This document shows, piece after piece, positions 60,311-64,000 of a DNA stretch of 64,000 nucleotides. The stretch lies in NCBI GenBank assembly GCA_016200325.1, contig JACQEZ010000001.1, forward strand, positions 310,001-374,000, given 5' to 3'. This stretch comes from Candidatus Manganitrophaceae bacterium (GTDB lineage Bacteria > Nitrospirota > Nitrospiria > SBBL01 > Manganitrophaceae). Position numbers and translations under genes: made by a program. The notes beneath the pieces are model-generated. The model did no database searches. It was not told the origin of the DNA and saw nothing but the letters and a program-made list of their open reading frames with translations. How positions within the stretch are numbered: the first letter of the stretch is position 1; each line of letters begins with the position of its first letter.

Positions 60311-63300
60311 ATGGAGCGATATAACTTGGGGATAGGGAGAAGACTGTCAAAAGAGGGGATCCTTCTGTTTTTGATCCTCCTCTTTCCGGATCTGCTGTGG
60401 GCTGCGACCATTACCTCTCAGCAGTCGGGCCTCTGGTCCTCCGCCGCCACCTGGAGCGGCGGCGTTCTCCCGTCCGATGGGGACGACGTGGTGATTGCAA
60501 ACGGCCATACGGTGGAGATTGATCAGGACATCGGTGCTGCTTCGGGCCTCCGAATGCTTCGGGTCGGAACCCAAAACGGGTCGACGGCGCGCCTTCTCTT
60601 TACCGGGCAGAGCCGGCCGGTCGGGACGGCGACCACGATCCGGTTTGCCAGCAGCGGCAAGGCGCGGGGGAGCAGTGCGTTTGGGATCCATTTTTTCGGA
60701 AGCGTCGATCTCGAGGGAGCGGCCGACCATCCCTTTATCATCGAGCCGGTGGTGCAGGACGGCTCCGCGATGACCTTCATCGAAAAAGATCCGGGAAGCA
60801 GCCATGTCGATCTGATCCTTCGCGGGGTGACCCTCCGATGGGCCGGCGATGAGAACAGCGCGGCGGTCGATGTCACCGGCACCGGCACCGGCCCCAGCCG
60901 ATCGACGGAGCGGGCGGTCTTGGAAGGAAACCGATTCGAGCAGTCGGGGACGATTCAGCTGTTTAATGCCAATGGAAGCCAAGGGGCTGCCGTGATCTCC
61001 GTCAGCCGCAATACGGCCGTCGCCCATCGGGGCTCGTTCGTTCAGTTTCGGGCGGCGAGTAATCTGACGATCGATCGAAATCAGATCACGCTGGCGGCGT
61101 TCCCGAAGGGGTCGCCGGGGCAAGCGGCGATCGATAGCATCCTCGGACCCGGCTCCGGCATCCGGATTGAGGGAAATACGATTCTTACCTCGATCAGCGG
61201 AGATCCGACTCCGCCTCAGCGCGTTTTTGGGATTTGGCTGATGGGATTTTCAGATTCAGTTATCCAGGGGAATACTATTTCAGCAGAGTCGGTTGCCTAT
61301 GGTTTTGAGGAGGCGATTGCTGTCTTTGGAAACCCGGCAGAACCGGCGAAGACAAGCAATATTCTGGTAGCGGGGAATGTTATTTCAAAAACAATCCATG
61401 GTATTGCGGTGCACATGCCCAGCCCGGGCAGCCCTGGAATTGTGATTACGGGAAATCAAGTTTTCAACAATCGAAATGAGCATATTTTTATATCCGAAGG
61501 GAGCCAAATCCAGATTACCAACAACGTGCTATATGGAACGCTCAACGCAGGCCAGGCGGGGATCTTACTCTATGTGACCGATCAGGTCCAAATCATCAAT
61601 AACACCTTGGATGGTACTCCTGCAGTCTCCACCGCCGGGATTGCTATTGGGAATCCCCCGAGAACTTCCACCAATGTGGTCATCAAAAACAATATGATTA
61701 CCCGCTGGAGCAAGGGAATGCAGAATCGGGATAGCGGGAACACCTTTCAAGAGGTCGGCTACAACCTTTTTTTCCAGAATGTGACGAATATTGAAGATCT
61801 GGCGGCCAATCCCAACAACCGGATTCCGAGCACCCGGACGGGGGATGTCTTCAGCGATCCGAAATATGTGAATCTCGCTGCGAGCGATTATCACCTCCAG
61901 GCCGGCTCTGCAGCGATTGACAAAGGAACCGCTTCAGGCGCGCCGACCACCGATTTCGACGGGGCGCCGCGGCCGTCGGGGGCCGGTTTTGACATCGGCG
62001 CCGATGAATACAGCGGGGCTCCCGTCCCCGATCTCGCCGTGACGGTCGATGATGCGCCCGATCCGGCGAGCGTCGGCGCGCCGGTCGTTTATACCATCAA
62101 GGTGAAGAATCAGGGCGCCGGCGCGGCGAGCGGGGTGGCGCTTACCTTTATCTTCCCAGCCGAGATCAATGTCAGCAGTGTTTCCGGAACCCAGGGAACG
62201 TGCGACAAAAACACCGGCTGTCAGCTCGGCGCGCTTGCAAGCCTGGCGCAAGCCACCGTCACGGTCCAATGGACGGCGCAGAAGGTCGGGTCGATTCAAA
62301 GCACCGTTCAGGTCTCAGCGCAGGAAACCGATCCGATCGCTGCCAACAATCAGGCGGCCGTGACGACCCTGATTTCTCCCCGGAGGGCCGATCTTCAGGT
62401 CGCCGTTACGAAGGGGGCCGATCCGATCTTGGTCGGGACCGATGTCGTTTACACGGCATCGGTCACCAATCACGGCCCGGAGACCGCCGGCGGCGTCGTC
62501 TTTACAGATCAACCTCCGGCAGGCGCGACCTTCGTCAAGGTGACAGCGGCTCCGGGGAGCTGTCAATCGGCGTCGGGAATTTCTTGTGACCTGGGAGATC
62601 TGGCCAGCGGGGCGACGGCGACGGTTTCGATCACCCTTCAATATCCAAAGGCCGGCACCTTTGCGAACACCGTCTCGGTGACCGGAGCGGTGGACGACTC
62701 CGATTTAACCAACAACAGCGCCACCGATCAAACGACCGTGACGGTGCCGGGAGATCCCGGCCCCGGCGTGAACCCCGGCCCGGCCGGGGGTCCCGGACCG
62801 GATGGCGGAACACCCTCCTCGGGCTCGTCCCATTCCGGGTTCGGTTGCGGACAAGTGGAGAACACCTCCGAAAAACGGAAATTCAATCAATCGCATCTCG
62901 GCGATCTTCTCCTGCTCTTCTGGCCCCTTTTCTATTTCCTCTTCAGGAGAGGTCGGCGGATTTCTTTTACGGCGGCGACCGCCCTCCTGGTCCTTGCCTT
63001 TATCGCAACGGAGTCGGGCGCGGCCACGATCACCTCTGGCAGCTCCGGTCCTTGGTCCTCTCCTTCAACCTGGATCGGTGGGAAAGTGCCGGGGGATGGC
63101 GATGAGGTGACGATTGATGAGGGGCACAATGTCTTGATCGATCAAGACATCGGCACCCCCGGCCGGGGATTGCTGATGCTCCATGTCGGCAAGCAGGACG
63201 GATCGACCGCGATTTTAAGATATGATGGAAGCGTCGCCCCGCGGGGTTATCAGATCCTTTTTGCCAGCACCGGTAAGACGGAAGGGGTCGATGCCTTCGG

Positions 63301-64000
63301 AATCCGGTTCTGGGGGAAGGTCGATCTTCAGGGGGCCGATTCAAAGCCGCTGACGCTGCTGCCGCAGGTGCAAAATGGCCAGGCATTTACCTTTATCCGA
63401 AGAGAAGGGTCGAACAACCATGTCGATCTCACCCTCCGTCGGCTGACCCTCCGCTTTTTGGGAGATGGCGACAATGCCGGAATTGATGTGTCCGATACGA
63501 ACAGCAGCGGGGAACGGATCGTCATCAGCGACAATCGATTTGAAAACTCGGGGTATATCCAACTGGCAAGAACGGATGGAACCGCGGCGACGATCTCCCT
63601 TTCCCGAAATGTGGCGGTCGCTCACAAAGGGCCGTTTGTCATGTTCGGTGCGGCCCGACAGATTGTGATCAGTCAGAATCAGGTGACGCTTGCCTCCTTT
63701 GGAACCACCGGCGAAGCGGTCATCGACGGCGTCGGATACAAAGACACGCCGGTCGGATCGGGAATTCGGGTTGAGGGAAATATTCTGGTGACCCCGATCA
63801 GTGGAGATCCGACCCCTCCTAAGCGCATCTTTGGCATTTGGCTCGACCGGTTTACGAATTCAGCGGTTCGGGGAAATAAAATTTCGGCCCAGACGGTCCC
63901 TTATGGCTTTGAGGAGGGGATCGCGGTCAATGGCGGCCCGGGTGAGGCGACCGGTGTTCAGATAGAGGGGAACGTTATCTCCAATACCATCCATGGGATT
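60311..64000 (+). CDS. giant secreted protein: two paralogous beta-helix proteins fused in frame (3' cut by window)
   Basis: An open frame from ATG 60311 to the window end (1230 codons, no stop). Unit 1: signal peptide (GILLFLILLFPDLLWA), G8-like domain (LWSSAATWSGGVLPSDGDDV in part), right-handed parallel beta-helix with NN-rich turns, two DUF11/CARDB-like domains (DLAVTVDDAPDPASVGAPVVY in part; DLQVAVTKGADPI), a Gly/Pro linker, then GFGCGQV, helix LLLLFWPLFYFLF and RRGRR. Unit 2 begins directly with a second hydrophobic signal-like segment (ATALLVLAFIATESGAATIT) and repeats the G8 and helix sequence (WSSPSTWIGGKVPGDGDEV). No start codon separates the units. Carbohydrate binding or lyase-like folds are typical, but no catalytic residues were identified. 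Confidence 0.82.
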   Translation, partial: MERYNLGIGRRLSKEGILLFLILLFPDLLWAATITSQQSGLWSSAATWSGGVLPSDGDDVVIANGHTVEIDQDIGAASGLRMLRVGTQNGSTARLLFTGQSRPVGTATTIRFASSGKARGSSAFGIHFFGSVDLEGAADHPFIIEPVVQDGSAMTFIEKDPGSSHVDLILRGVTLRWAGDENSAAVDVTGTGTGPSRSTERAVLEGNRFEQSGTIQLFNANGSQGAAVISVSRNTAVAHRGSFVQFRAASNLTIDRNQITLAAFPKGSPGQAAIDSILGPGSGIRIEGNTILTSISGDPTPPQRVFGIWLMGFSDSVIQGNTISAESVAYGFEEAIAVFGNPAEPAKTSNILVAGNVISKTIHGIAVHMPSPGSPGIVITGNQVFNNRNEHIFISEGSQIQITNNVLYGTLNAGQAGILLYVTDQVQIINNTLDGTPAVSTAGIAIGNPPRTSTNVVIKNNMITRWSKGMQNRDSGNTFQEVGYNLFFQNVTNIEDLAANPNNRIPSTRTGDVFSDPKYVNLAASDYHLQAGSAAIDKGTASGAPTTDFDGAPRPSGAGFDIGADEYSGAPVPDLAVTVDDAPDPASVGAPVVYTIKVKNQGAGAASGVALTFIFPAEINVSSVSGTQGTCDKNTGCQLGALASLAQATVTVQWTAQKVGSIQSTVQVSAQETDPIAANNQAAVTTLISPRRADLQVAVTKGADPILVGTDVVYTASVTNHGPETAGGVVFTDQPPAGATFVKVTAAPGSCQSASGISCDLGDLASGATATVSITLQYPKAGTFANTVSVTGAVDDSDLTNNSATDQTTVTVPGDPGPGVNPGPAGGPGPDGGTPSSGSSHSGFGCGQVENTSEKRKFNQSHLGDLLLLFWPLFYFLFRRGRRISFTAATALLVLAFIATESGAATITSGSSGPWSSPSTWIGGKVPGDGDEVTIDEGHNVLIDQDIGTPGRGLLMLHVGKQDGSTAILRYDGSVAPRGYQILFASTGKTEGVDAFGIRFWGKVDLQGADSKPLTLLPQVQNGQAFTFIRREGSNNHVDLTLRRLTLRFLGDGDNAGIDVSDTNSSGERIVISDNRFENSGYIQLARTDGTAATISLSRNVAVAHKGPFVMFGAARQIVISQNQVTLASFGTTGEAVIDGVGYKDTPVGSGIRVEGNILVTPISGDPTPPKRIFGIWLDRFTNSAVRGNKISAQTVPYGFEEGIAVNGGPGEATGVQIEGNVISNTIHGI

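Overview
The window reads as the chromosome of a GC-rich, Gram-negative (diderm) bacterium. The evidence is a Kdo hydroxylase for lipid A, several lipobox lipoproteins, a predicted outer-membrane barrel, periplasmic c-type cytochromes and MprF. A Nitrospirota-like lineage is my best guess from overall gene flavour, but no marker here proves it. An archaeal/eukaryotic-type phenylalanyl-tRNA synthetase is a notable lineage clue. No phage, IS element, integron or CRISPR array was seen.

Layout. 1-3.1 kb: a minus-strand c-di-GMP cluster (GGDEF-EAL membrane protein, small HTH/zinc-ribbon protein, EAL-HDOD protein cut by the window edge). 3.2-5.4 kb: initiator tRNA, pgi and a secreted unknown. 5.8-13.7 kb: a plus-strand housekeeping run def-fmt-htpX-rsmB-rpe-pheS-pheT behind a near-consensus promoter. 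13.8-17.1 kb: minus-strand thrS-infC-rpmI-rplT, with infC best explained by an ATC start, preceded by tRNA-Val. 17.2-27.5 kb: Fis-type regulator, clpB, lytic transglycosylase, nadB, DASS transporter, tandem universal stress protein, a 29-codon bS22-like ribosomal gene and mrp.

27.7-40.1 kb: envelope and stress functions: mprF, OsmC, Kdo hydroxylase, patatin phospholipase, an SDR protein, a DUF5916 barrel, a DUF1111 di-heme protein and a beta-hydroxyacid dehydrogenase.

40.3-64 kb: a region dominated by large secreted repeat proteins. These are a lipoprotein with eleven four-cysteine InlB-like repeats, a Big_5/purple-acid-phosphatase lipoprotein, a di-heme cytochrome, an SBBP propeller protein whose 3' end has decayed and left a frameshifted module plus an orphan sorting-type tail, an FG-GAP lipoprotein, and a very long ORF in which two paralogous beta-helix proteins are fused in frame through an internal sorting-type tail. 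An antiporter-rhodanese fusion, an M50/CBS protease and hflX sit among them.

Most biology here is conserved housekeeping. The most unusual material is the 40-64 kb surface-protein region and the C-terminal anchor-like tails found there. Whether these genes form one system is inference only.
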